DNA of 64,000 bases, from assembly GCF_900176435.1 (NCBI RefSeq), contig NZ_FWYE01000003.1:145368-209367 (forward strand). The letters run 5' to 3'. Each line of letters opens with the position of its first letter. Position 1 is the first letter of the stretch. Made by a program: the position numbers and the translations under genes. The notes under the pieces are model-generated. The model saw only the letters and a program-made list of their open reading frames with translations, did no database searches and was not told the DNA's origin. Of the stretch, positions 17,940 through 26,593 are shown piece after piece. Source of the DNA: Picrophilus oshimae DSM 9789. Its GTDB lineage: Archaea > Thermoplasmatota > Thermoplasmata > Thermoplasmatales > Thermoplasmataceae.

Positions 17940-19133
17940 ATGGAAAGAACAGAGGCTGAAAGGAATAATTATGATCTCACAAAGATAATGAAGCCAGAGG
18001 AGCTCCCTGAGGGTTCCTATAGCATAGGCATAAGGTCTGTAACATTACGTGGTTTAAGGATAGATGAGTGGACCGGTGCATTTGTTGCCACCGCATTATT
18101 TTACCAGATTATTTCAGGAATAATATTATTCTTCTATTACAGCCAGATTGCGCCTTACGATTCAACGTTATATATAATAAATGATGTACCATTCGGGCAT
18201 ATAATATTGACATCGCATCTTTACATGGCATACGCAATGATTGGTCTTGTTTACTTCCATATGATGCGCCAGTATTTCATTGGATCATATAAGGGTGCAT
18301 GGCGCTGGCTTCAGTGGATGCTTGGTGTCATAATGTTTCTGCTTGTTATACTTACAGCAATTCTTGGATACATGCTTGCAGATACAACAATAGCAATGGC
18401 CGCACTTCATATAGGATTATTGTTCATGCAGAGGAGCGTTCTTGGAAGAATACTGCCGGGCGTTTTTATAAACTGGCTTGAGGCGATACTTGTTGGTAAC
18501 TATACAACGCAGGCAGAATTCTCGCATATCCTTGCGCTTCACGTTGCAGTTTTCTCAACATTACTGCTTGGCATATTCGCCGTGCATTTCATGCTCTTTG
18601 AAAGGTCAGGGCTTGCAACTGACAAACCCGAGAAGGGAAAGATGGTTCCATGGTATCCGAACAATCTATTATACATGATCTTCATGGGCGTAGTTCTTGT
18701 GTTCGTTGTTATAGTGTTTGCGGCTGCATTCCCTCAGAAACTAACACTTGCATATGGTTCGCTTGCCTATGGAACTTTTCCTGTGCCTGACTGGTACATA
18801 ACACCTGTTTACAAATTAATGGATGTTGCGGGCTATGGTCTTAGCACGGGCGGTGTGCCACTTGTAATAGGCATTGTCATATTTTTATTCTTCCTGCCAT
18901 TCATAGACAGATACAAAAAGCTTGGTCCGCTGCAGAGGCCATGGGTCACAGCCTTTGGAATATACTTATTAATAGGCATAGCAGTAACAACGATCTGGGG
19001 ATACTCGCAGCCAGGCCTGACGCAGTCAAGAATAATGACCGAATATCTATGGTGGTCAATAACGGTAATATCATTCCTAAGCGTCTATGCAATGAGATTT
19101 GCAAAGAAAGATCTATCAGGTGATAAAAAATGA
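17940..19133 (+). CDS. Cytochrome b of the Rieske/cytochrome b complex
   Basis: A 397-residue membrane protein oxidising quinol and binding two hemes b. Likely ligands are H93/H107 (13 residues between) in helix B and H201/H216 (14 between) in helix D. The 14-residue spacing in helix D is as in cytochrome b6 rather than mitochondrial cytochrome b. About nine hydrophobic segments are seen, so b6-like and subunit IV-like parts are joined. A GGTGAT ribosome-binding site at 17931-17936 precedes the ATG. It starts 9 bp after the Rieske gene and overlaps the next gene by 4 bp. Confidence 0.96.
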   Translation: MERTEAERNNYDLTKIMKPEELPEGSYSIGIRSVTLRGLRIDEWTGAFVATALFYQIISGIILFFYYSQIAPYDSTLYIINDVPFGHIILTSHLYMAYAMIGLVYFHMMRQYFIGSYKGAWRWLQWMLGVIMFLLVILTAILGYMLADTTIAMAALHIGLLFMQRSVLGRILPGVFINWLEAILVGNYTTQAEFSHILALHVAVFSTLLLGIFAVHFMLFERSGLATDKPEKGKMVPWYPNNLLYMIFMGVVLVFVVIVFAAAFPQKLTLAYGSLAYGTFPVPDWYITPVYKLMDVAGYGLSTGGVPLVIGIVIFLFFLPFIDRYKKLGPLQRPWVTAFGIYLLIGIAVTTIWGYSQPGLTQSRIMTEYLWWSITVISFLSVYAMRFAKKDLSGDKK

Positions 19134-19321
19134 AGGCAAGTCATGTGGTTTATGGAATAGCGATATTCCAGCTTGTGGTCCTTGATCCATTGATGTGGTA
19201 CTTCACACAGGTAAGACCATATCAATACGAGAGTCTCTGGGCCGTAACGCTGGGATTGAACATCTTAATGTTTGGAATAATAGCGTTAATAATGTTTAGA
19301 AAGACACTCAGGGAGGTTTAA
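19130..19321 (+). CDS. Small membrane protein of the Rieske/cytochrome b operon (63 residues)
   Basis: Two hydrophobic segments (about 5-22 and 37-56) separated by a short polar loop, TQVRPYQYESLW. No cofactor motif. The start overlaps the cytochrome b stop in an ATGA arrangement, preceded by AGGTGAT at 19119-19125, so translation is coupled to cytochrome b. Position suggests an accessory subunit of the complex. I do not recognise the family. Confidence 0.75.
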   Translation: MKASHVVYGIAIFQLVVLDPLMWYFTQVRPYQYESLWAVTLGLNILMFGIIALIMFRKTLREV

Positions 19322-19322
19322 T

Positions 19323-19673
19323 ATGAACAAGGCATTGAATATGTTTTATGCATCAATGGTTTTGTATCTCTTCGGTTCGGTTCCTTTTGTCCTTTACGCA
19401 GTTGTTATAAAGCCACTGTCTGTATCATACCATGAAAACACATATAGTATGATATCACCAGTTTTCGGCAATTTTGGCGTTTACATAAGTTCACTTGAAA
19501 TCATAGAGCTTGTTTTAATAACAATATCCCTTGCATTATTTATTGTTTCGATATTCCTTGCAAGAGCCAGCGGTAAAAAACTTTCAAAACTAACGCTGAT
19601 GTTTCCAGTTATACTTTATTTATTTGCATATATAGCAACGGCAATGGCCGGAGTGGTGGGTGCTGCAACATGA
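19323..19673 (+). CDS. Membrane protein of the Rieske/cytochrome b operon (116 residues)
   Basis: Three hydrophobic segments at about 8-30, 58-81 and 91-114. The loop after segment 1 (VIKPLSVSYHENTYSMIS) would lie outside. It starts one base after the previous stop and overlaps the next gene by 4 bp. No cofactor ligands are evident. A structural subunit of the respiratory complex or a quinol-binding helper is possible; only the operon position supports this. Confidence 0.75.
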   Translation: MNKALNMFYASMVLYLFGSVPFVLYAVVIKPLSVSYHENTYSMISPVFGNFGVYISSLEIIELVLITISLALFIVSIFLARASGKKLSKLTLMFPVILYLFAYIATAMAGVVGAAT

Positions 19674-19891
19674 TGGATAGAATAAAAAGCATGAAGAAAA
19701 GCTCTAAGTACATGATGGTGACCGGTATAATATTTTTAATAATATCGGTGCCAACCTTTATAGACTATGATATGTTTCCGAGGTACGATGCCAGCATAGG
19801 ACCGCACCAGCTTGGCAGCTGGATTTCATTCTTCTTTACCTTTGTTGGCTTTATACTTTTAATCATGGCATTCGGTCAGGAGGACCTTTAA
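19670..19891 (+). CDS. Small membrane protein of the Rieske/cytochrome b operon (73 residues)
   Basis: Two hydrophobic segments (about 14-29 and 49-67) around a polar loop with YDMFPRYDASIGPHQLG. The ATG overlaps the preceding TGA. It is the last gene of the operon; an AT-rich gap with a new promoter follows. Not recognised beyond a likely accessory role in the Rieske/cytochrome b complex. Confidence 0.72.
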   Translation: MMDRIKSMKKSSKYMMVTGIIFLIISVPTFIDYDMFPRYDASIGPHQLGSWISFFFTFVGFILLIMAFGQEDL

Positions 19892-19922
19892 AATAAAAAA
19901 TTATAAATTTTTTTGATAATCA

Positions 19923-19930
19923 TTTTATAT
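19923..19930 (+). promoter_or_regulatory. TATA-like box for the SIS-domain gene
   Basis: TTTTATAT lies about 24 bp before the ATG at 19950, marking a transcription unit separate from the respiratory operon. Confidence 0.45.
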
Positions 19931-19949
19931 GAATAATTTATGATCTTTT

Positions 19950-20984
19950 ATGACTGACGAGGTTCCAGAGAAGAGAAATAAACATCCATATATAATGTAT
20001 GATATGATAAGGGATATACCAAATGGAATATCAAAGACCATTGATGTTATGGAATCAATGGATTATTCATTCTTAAATGCACCTTTGATAATGACCGGTA
20101 ATGGAACTGCATATCATGCAGGATATCTTGGCATGCAGTTTCTAAAAAAGACAAACTATCATTTTGATTTTATCCAGGCCTATGAGCTTTTAAATTATTA
20201 CATCCCTGATGGAACTGTAATAGGCATATCGCATACAGGAAAAACAAAGAGTACAGTGGATGCAATAGAATTTTCAAAGAGGTATTCATATACCGTTGGA
20301 ATAACACATTACATGGATTCACCACTATACAAAATATCAAATAAACCGGTATTCATTGATTCAGTTGATAAATCACTTTGCAATACAAAGGCATTCTTTG
20401 ATAATGCATTTGCATCACTTTACATTGCAATGAATTATTCCGGAATATACTTTGATGTAAAGGATATTAAAAATGATATAATAGATGTTATAAATAAAAA
20501 GGAAAAGGAAATCTCTGAGTTAACATCAAAATTATCGCATATAAATAATGTCTTTGTGCTTGGTGCAGGGCCAAATTACATAGCTGCAAGGGAGGCTGCA
20601 CAGAAGATTAAGGAGGCAACGCATTTACATGCGGAGGGCATAGAGCTTGAGGAATTCAATCATGGATGCACCTCGGTAATAGACGAGAACTCACTTTTGA
20701 TAATAATAAATAACAAAACCGTAAATAAGAGGACAGAAGATATCGTAAGGGCATGCAAGGTTCTTGGAACAAAAACCATTGTTATCCGTGGCGATGGTGA
20801 TTTTTCAATAGACCTAAACGAGTCAAATGATGAGTACATTGAACCATTTACAAACATGGCAGTGCTTTATTACATTGCATATTACCTTGCACTGGCAAAA
20901 AAGGTAAATCCTGATCTATTAAGATTTGACGAAAAAAAATATCGTGAATTTGATGATATAATATTCCCACCAGGCGCACACTAA
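19950..20984 (+). CDS. Double-SIS-domain phosphosugar isomerase, GlmS C-terminal-like
   Basis: A 344-residue protein made of two SIS domains, matching the isomerase half of glucosamine-6-phosphate synthase. Domain 1 has TGNGTAYHAGYLG (about 49-61) and GISHTGKTKST (about 93-103). Domain 2 has LGAGPNYIAAREAAQKIKE (about 206-224) and the EEFNHG block near 235. The N-terminal glutamine amidotransferase domain with its Cys1 is absent. It may act as a glucosamine-6-phosphate deaminase/isomerase, as known for archaeal GlmD-type proteins, or use ammonia. It fits with the phosphohexomutase at 49.8 kb in amino-sugar metabolism. Confidence 0.85.
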   Translation: MTDEVPEKRNKHPYIMYDMIRDIPNGISKTIDVMESMDYSFLNAPLIMTGNGTAYHAGYLGMQFLKKTNYHFDFIQAYELLNYYIPDGTVIGISHTGKTKSTVDAIEFSKRYSYTVGITHYMDSPLYKISNKPVFIDSVDKSLCNTKAFFDNAFASLYIAMNYSGIYFDVKDIKNDIIDVINKKEKEISELTSKLSHINNVFVLGAGPNYIAAREAAQKIKEATHLHAEGIELEEFNHGCTSVIDENSLLIIINNKTVNKRTEDIVRACKVLGTKTIVIRGDGDFSIDLNESNDEYIEPFTNMAVLYYIAYYLALAKKVNPDLLRFDEKKYREFDDIIFPPGAH

Positions 20985-21027
20985 TATAATAAAAAAATTT
21001 ATATTTTATTATTTATGTCATTAATTA

Positions 21028-22452
21028 ATGAACATAGAGGAAATGCTTTTATATGAGATTAAATATGGAAGATTTTCAAATTTTATGATAAACAATGAAT
21101 TTTATAACATTAGTGATCCATCGTATCTTGATATTGATATAAAAAGCCTTCTGTCAAAACTTGAGTCATCAGGTTATATAATTAAAAGTGCTGAAAGGCC
21201 TGTATTAAAATGTAATTATTGTGGAAACGATAGGTTTTTCGCTATTCCATACTGCAATGAGCATGGAATGCCAATGGAGCTAAAGGACAATAAAATTATA
21301 TGCCCTGTTACGGGAGATATTGAGGCATACAAATTGATGGATATATGCTCATCATGCATGAAATTAAACGAATCCATGAAATCAATGGAAATCTCTGAAA
21401 GTTATAAATTAACTGAAAAAAAGAATTTTATGGTTGAACTTTTACATGATGCCATTTCAATATTAAATGAATATAATCTAAAATATGAAATTGGTGGAAA
21501 AATATCCGGAATAAAAACGGAGCATGTTTTTAATATAATAATAAAAAAGGATTTTTCATATCTTATAGATATATATTATGGAGGAGATGTAAAGGTCATA
21601 ACAGAGCATCATTATTCAATACCGGATGATGTACCTGGATCTTACACCGTTGTTTTTAACATAGATGAAAATAACTCCGAATTTGAAATTCCAGGGATAA
21701 AATACATAAAGTCTGTTAATTATGAGGAATTTTTAAGCAATTTTAAAAAATTCGTACTTGATATAGTAAATAATAAATCATTCATGTTTGGCATACCTGC
21801 ACTTGATAATCTTATAAAAACAGGCTTAAAAATAAATAATGTATATGGCTTTGAAACATTTTCATCAGGCAATATATCATATTTTCTCGTCAGGTTTCTT
21901 ATCTACGGTGCCGAGAACGCTGAGCCAGGAATTTACATAACAACCAGGAACTCACCTGATTATATTATAAGAAATGCAAGATCATATAATATAGATCTTG
22001 AAAAATACATAGATTCAAAAAACATAGCAATCATGGATTTAAACTCAACAATAGAAAAAATAGATCTTGGATCTGATTATTACAAGCTTTCCGGACACAT
22101 CTCTGATATTCTCAATGAAATATCAAAGGCAGTAAAAAAGTACGGTGCAAGGAGGCTTGTTATAGACTCAATAGAGCCGCTGGAGCTTGGTCAGAACCAG
22201 AATATAATAAGATACCTCTTCAACGGTTTAAGGAAGCTGGACTGTGTTATTGTAGCAACAAAATACATAGATAATATAGATTCGCATCCTATAGAGGACA
22301 TGTACTTTTCAGGTATAGGCGTTATGGGAACAATGATAACAAACGGTCAGCTGCACGAGATATTTATATTAAAAAAATCCGGTGAATTTATTCCAGGCAA
22401 AAAGGTATTTGATGTTGAAATTGACAGCAATGGTGAGTTTGTATTTAGATGA
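21028..22452 (+). CDS. Zinc-finger protein with degenerate KaiC/RecA-like ATPase domain
   Basis: A 474-residue protein. An N-terminal helical region is followed by a metal-binding segment: C62-C65, C76-H79, C92 and C107-C110. From about 253 the sequence follows KaiC-family RecA domains: FGIPALDNLI, then EPGIYITTRNSPDYIIRNARSY, then GARRLVIDSIEPLEL (Walker B). The P-loop region at 274-283 (GFETFSSGNI) lacks the Gly-Lys-Thr/Ser, so ATP hydrolysis is doubtful. The 3' end overlaps the membrane glycosyltransferase gene in an ATGA manner. A regulatory or scaffold role for that enzyme is inference. The zinc segment may be related to archaeal output-type zinc ribbons. Confidence 0.78.
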   Translation: MNIEEMLLYEIKYGRFSNFMINNEFYNISDPSYLDIDIKSLLSKLESSGYIIKSAERPVLKCNYCGNDRFFAIPYCNEHGMPMELKDNKIICPVTGDIEAYKLMDICSSCMKLNESMKSMEISESYKLTEKKNFMVELLHDAISILNEYNLKYEIGGKISGIKTEHVFNIIIKKDFSYLIDIYYGGDVKVITEHHYSIPDDVPGSYTVVFNIDENNSEFEIPGIKYIKSVNYEEFLSNFKKFVLDIVNNKSFMFGIPALDNLIKTGLKINNVYGFETFSSGNISYFLVRFLIYGAENAEPGIYITTRNSPDYIIRNARSYNIDLEKYIDSKNIAIMDLNSTIEKIDLGSDYYKLSGHISDILNEISKAVKKYGARRLVIDSIEPLELGQNQNIIRYLFNGLRKLDCVIVATKYIDNIDSHPIEDMYFSGIGVMGTMITNGQLHEIFILKKSGEFIPGKKVFDVEIDSNGEFVFR

Positions 22453-23936
22453 ATATGAACCCAAAATTACTGTATTTTATATCAATAATCGCAATAATAC
22501 TTTATTTATATTTTTTAATAATATCATTGATTAAGTTTGATGAAACATATATCGAAAAATTTCTCAGTCTTCTGCTTATAATTATAAATGCCTTTTTTAT
22601 AATACATTCAATAGAATATCTTCATTATTACATAAATGCAAGGACATTCTATGAAAAAAGCACCTATAAATATTTTAATACATACTTTAATTTTGAAACT
22701 GCAGTATTTATAGCAAGCTATAATGAATCAGAAACCGTTCTTGAAGACACATTAATAGCCTGCATTAACATGTCAAAACAGGCAAATGGTATTGTATATG
22801 TTCTTGATGATTCAACAGATATTAAAAAGGCAAAAGCAATAAAGGATCTATGCATGAGATACAGTGTAAATTATATACATAGAGATAATCGAAGGGGATA
22901 CAAGGCAGGGGCATTGAACGACGCATTGAAATTTATAAATACAAAATATTTTGCAGTATTCGATGCGGATCAAAGGCCGATGGAGAATTTTTTGAATGAA
23001 CTGATACCAGTTCTTGAGGATGATGAGAACATTGCATTGATACAGGTGCCACAGATATATGATAATAATAACACACCTGTTGCAAGAGGCGCAAATGACA
23101 TACAGATGGTATTTTATACTTTTATAACAGAGGGAAAAAGCCTTGAAAACAGCATGTTTTCATGCGGTTCAAATGTAATATACAGGACAGAATCGATAAA
23201 AAGCATTGGCGGCTTTGTTGAAACAAATATAACAGAGGACATGGCCACAACAATAAAACTCCATGAACGTGGATATAAAACAATATATTATAATCTGCCA
23301 CTGGTAAGAGGTGAGGCCCCTGAAACATTGAATGCGTATTTTATACAGCAGTCAAGGTGGTCCCAGGGCTCTATATCCCTTTTTTATGGTATTTTAAAAA
23401 GTATTTTTTCAAGGAACGGAATGAATTACAGGCAGAAAATAGGGTATTTTGTAACAACCTCCTGGTATTTTATAGGCGTTGTTAATATAATAATGCTCTT
23501 GTTTCCATTGCTTTTTATATTTTTTAATGTTATTTCTTTAATAACACCGGAAATATACATATTTGTGCTCGCATTTTATATAATATTTGAATTCTTTGTC
23601 TTCACCGCAACGGTATATGAAAAAACAAAATCGATAATACCTGTGCTGAGAAATATATCATTAACCTTTATAACATCACCAGTATTTGTAAAATCTGCCT
23701 TTTATGCATTTATTAATAAAAGGACTTCATTTAAGGTCACGCCCAAAGGAGATTCATCGAAAATACCGTTTTCAGGATTAAAGGCACAATATGCAATAAT
23801 GTTTATAAGCGCCGCGGGATTTGCATACGCCATTTACAGATATATAATATCAGGAAACATGGAATTCATTTTCAATGGTGCATTTATGCTGTACTTTTTA
23901 TTATTATCCATGTCCATTTTTTATTATAATAGATGA
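22449..23936 (+). CDS. Membrane family 2 glycosyltransferase, cellulose synthase-like
   Basis: A 495-residue processive-type glycosyltransferase. Two N-terminal membrane segments (about 5-27 and 35-52) are followed by a GT-A domain. This has VLDDSTD near 121, the metal-binding FDADQRP near 174, ITEDMATT near 259 and the QQSRWSQGS motif near 301, the QxxRW signature of membrane polysaccharide synthases. Four or more C-terminal membrane helices follow from about residue 330. It probably makes or exports a cell-surface polysaccharide or glycolipid. Translationally coupled to the degenerate KaiC-like gene. Confidence 0.9.
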   Translation: MNMNPKLLYFISIIAIILYLYFLIISLIKFDETYIEKFLSLLLIIINAFFIIHSIEYLHYYINARTFYEKSTYKYFNTYFNFETAVFIASYNESETVLEDTLIACINMSKQANGIVYVLDDSTDIKKAKAIKDLCMRYSVNYIHRDNRRGYKAGALNDALKFINTKYFAVFDADQRPMENFLNELIPVLEDDENIALIQVPQIYDNNNTPVARGANDIQMVFYTFITEGKSLENSMFSCGSNVIYRTESIKSIGGFVETNITEDMATTIKLHERGYKTIYYNLPLVRGEAPETLNAYFIQQSRWSQGSISLFYGILKSIFSRNGMNYRQKIGYFVTTSWYFIGVVNIIMLLFPLLFIFFNVISLITPEIYIFVLAFYIIFEFFVFTATVYEKTKSIIPVLRNISLTFITSPVFVKSAFYAFINKRTSFKVTPKGDSSKIPFSGLKAQYAIMFISAAGFAYAIYRYIISGNMEFIFNGAFMLYFLLLSMSIFYYNR

Positions 23937-23998
23937 TAAATTAATATTTTTATACATATTTTAATAATAAATAAATATTAATAAATGCTAATCAATCA

Positions 23999-25198
23999 AT
24001 GTTGACCGGAGATAAAACAAGATTTGCAGGCATGCTTAAGGGCAGAAAAATTGTTGTTGCAACATCGGCAAGCATATCAATATACAGGGTGCCTGACCTT
24101 GTAAGGGATTTAAGAAGGGAGGGGGCCGATGTAAAGGTTGCAATGAGCGATGCATCGCAAAAGATGGTGAGTCCGGAGGTTATGAAATGGGCCTCAGGTC
24201 ATGATGTTGTAACAGATATTACCGGAAATATAGAGCATATTACACTCTTTGATAGCGATACATTATTACTTCTTGCACCGGCAACTTACGATACAATAGG
24301 TAAGATGGCATCTGGCATAGCAGATAACATACCATCACTCTTCTTTTCATACGCATTAAAGGCCACCGGGCATATAGTCATAGTTCCGGCAATGCACAGA
24401 AACATGATGGAAAACAGAATAAATCTGGAAAATATTGAAAAGCTTAAAAACCTCGGCTGTTTAATTGTTGAACCCGAGTACGATGAGGAAAAGGCAAAGA
24501 TTGCGGACAATGACAGGATCATTGATTATGTATGCCGCTCATTCTACGGGGAAAAATTAAAAAATAAAAATATACTAATAATAGGTGGAAGATCAGAGCT
24601 TTCAATAGATCCTGTTCGATTTATATCAAACAGATCAACCGGATACACAGGATACTGGCTTGCCAGAATGGCATTCCGGCTTGGGGCGGATCAAATAGTC
24701 TATGTCGGCAACTCCAATTACAGAATGCCGAACTATGTTAACTTTATACAAAGAACGAATCTAAGGGAGATCATTATTGAGGTTAATACCGTTATAAACG
24801 TTTACAAATTTGATATAATTGTAATGTGCATGGCCGTACTTGACTTTGATATAAAGGAGGAAAAGGAAAAGATAACAAGCAGTGAAAAACATGTAATAGA
24901 GCTTGAGCCCAGGAACAAGCTAAGGAACAGAATAAGGCAGATGTCGCCGTCATCCATTCTTGTGCTCTTTGAACTTGAGGGCGATCTTAAATACAATGAT
25001 GAAAAATTTAAGGATTCAAGGCCTGATATGGTTATAGTGAATTCATATAAAAACAGCGCCTTTGGTGAGTCATCCCAGGAATATATAATAGTTTCAGGTA
25101 ATAATAAGGAAAATATAAATGCTGAAAAGAGCCTTTTATCAAGAATAATACTTGAAAGGGCATCATCAATTAACAAAAGTTCCGATTTTATTCTATAA
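23999..25198 (+). CDS. coaBC: Bifunctional phosphopantothenoylcysteine decarboxylase/synthetase
   Basis: Two steps of coenzyme A synthesis. The 399-residue protein has the CoaC flavin domain (KIVVATSASISIYRVPDL near 16-33, active His in IEHITL near 81, LAPATYDTIGKMASGIADN near 94-112, PAMHRNM near 134) and the CoaB domain from about 190 (IIGGRSELSIDPVRFISNRS). The usual PAMN is PAMH, a variant I believe also occurs in other archaea. The CoaB dimerisation/active segment with Lys is in the AVLDFDIKEEKEK region. It is convergent with the hydrolase operon, with an 11-bp overlap. Confidence 0.93.
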   Translation: MLTGDKTRFAGMLKGRKIVVATSASISIYRVPDLVRDLRREGADVKVAMSDASQKMVSPEVMKWASGHDVVTDITGNIEHITLFDSDTLLLLAPATYDTIGKMASGIADNIPSLFFSYALKATGHIVIVPAMHRNMMENRINLENIEKLKNLGCLIVEPEYDEEKAKIADNDRIIDYVCRSFYGEKLKNKNILIIGGRSELSIDPVRFISNRSTGYTGYWLARMAFRLGADQIVYVGNSNYRMPNYVNFIQRTNLREIIIEVNTVINVYKFDIIVMCMAVLDFDIKEEKEKITSSEKHVIELEPRNKLRNRIRQMSPSSILVLFELEGDLKYNDEKFKDSRPDMVIVNSYKNSAFGESSQEYIIVSGNNKENINAEKSLLSRIILERASSINKSSDFIL

Positions 25199-25883
25199 TT
25201 TTATTTATTATTGATGAAACCTCCTCTGGATTGCTTATCTGTGGTGTATGTCCAGAGTCAAGTACATGCATCTCACTGTTTCTTATATAATTTTTATATT
25301 CATATCCCTTTGAAATGGGTATCGTATTATCGTTTTTACCCCAGATTATGATTGTTTTGCAGCTCAGCCTCTTTAAATCATTTAGGTTTATCTTCTCGGA
25401 TGGCCTTCCGTTGTTTTCAGCTATTTTTATTAATGCATCCCTGTTTTTGTAATTTCTAACCTTCATTATTTCATCGACAACCTCATTTACCATGCCATCC
25501 TCGGCAAACGTCCTGTTTGTTCCTGCGCTGTCAATTAAAATCAGTGCCTCCGGCTCATTTATATTAAGTGCATAGTCAAGGGCAATCCAGCCACCATATG
25601 AGTTGCCACCAATTATTATTTTATCAAGATTTAATGATTTTATCATATCGTTTATTGCAAGTGCCTGCTGATGAATTGTGTAATCTATATCAGGCTTGTC
25701 AGAATGGCCATGGCCAAGAAGGTCAGGGAATATCACCTTGAAATTCTCATTAAGGTATGGCTCAATTCTTAGAAACGTGTTTCCGGTGCCGCCAAAACCA
25801 TGCATTAAGATCAATGGTATTTTGCCATCCCTTATTAAATATGATATTCTTCCAAACCTTGTTTCAGAATAATTCCTTATCAT
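25188..25883 (-). CDS. Alpha/beta-fold hydrolase
   Basis: A 231-residue cytoplasmic hydrolase. The oxyanion-hole motif HGFGGTG is near 24-30, the nucleophile elbow GGNSYGGW near 92-99 gives Ser95, Asp is in WGKNDNTIP near 178, and His in DSGHTPQ near 211. It is the last gene of a minus-strand operon with HMG-CoA reductase and a TPR protein; its start overlaps the TPR gene by 4 bp. The substrate is unknown (ester or C-C hydrolase). A link to isoprenoid metabolism is suggested only by position. Confidence 0.9.
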   Translation of the reverse strand: MIRNYSETRFGRISYLIRDGKIPLILMHGFGGTGNTFLRIEPYLNENFKVIFPDLLGHGHSDKPDIDYTIHQQALAINDMIKSLNLDKIIIGGNSYGGWIALDYALNINEPEALILIDSAGTNRTFAEDGMVNEVVDEIMKVRNYKNRDALIKIAENNGRPSEKINLNDLKRLSCKTIIIWGKNDNTIPISKGYEYKNYIRNSEMHVLDSGHTPQISNPEEVSSIINKIIE

Positions 25884-26593
25884 GATTTTGCCCTCTCGGC
25901 AATCTTCATTGCCTCATCAAAATTCTCAAGCTCCATGGCCATATCAGAGGCCGAATCATATATATATGACAGGGATTTTTTAAATTCTGTTCTTTCCTTT
26001 TTTGTTTTTATTGTTTCGAGTATTTTATCTATTTTATCCATTGCCCTGTATGCGGCCTCCATTGCACTGTTTATGTCATTATCCCTTAATATGTTTATTT
26101 CACCAAGGGCAGCCTCAAAGTAGTTGTCCCAGTCATTTGATTTCTCAGAAATTTCCATGACGTTCCTGTATATCTTTAATGCCTCATTATTATCATTTAT
26201 CGCCTCGGCCTTTGCATTAAGTGCCATGGCCTTAAGCTGTACATCCTTTATCTCATCCGCTATTCTATATGCATTTTCTATGTATTTTAATGCCTCATCC
26301 CTGTTTGAATCAAGATATATATATCCAAGGTTCATCAAGTCAAGTATTTTTAATTCCATTTCTCCTGATCTTTCATGCTCTTCAAGGGCCTCTTTTGCAT
26401 ATTTCACAGGATTCTCTATATTTTTATGGTCAAGTGCAAGGTATGCCTGTGAAAGTTTATAGCAGAGCTCGGCCTTTTCTGAACCTGGCTGCATTATTTT
26501 ATAAGCCTCGGAGTATTCCCTGATTGCATCCATGTACTTTTCTTTATCCATTAGCTTATCACCGTTATTAATATGTGTTTTATAATCATCCAT
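25880..26593 (-). CDS. TPR-repeat protein
   Basis: A 237-residue all-helical protein with tetratricopeptide-like repeats. The first is GDKLMDKEKYMDAIREYSEAY at about 11-31; others recur about every 38-40 residues, with Ala/Leu/Tyr at TPR positions. There is no catalytic or membrane segment. It begins one base after the HMG-CoA reductase stop and overlaps the hydrolase start by 4 bp, so it is translated as part of that operon. It probably mediates protein-protein contacts; partner unknown. Confidence 0.85.
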   Translation of the reverse strand: MDDYKTHINNGDKLMDKEKYMDAIREYSEAYKIMQPGSEKAELCYKLSQAYLALDHKNIENPVKYAKEALEEHERSGEMELKILDLMNLGYIYLDSNRDEALKYIENAYRIADEIKDVQLKAMALNAKAEAINDNNEALKIYRNVMEISEKSNDWDNYFEAALGEINILRDNDINSAMEAAYRAMDKIDKILETIKTKKERTEFKKSLSYIYDSASDMAMELENFDEAMKIAERAKS

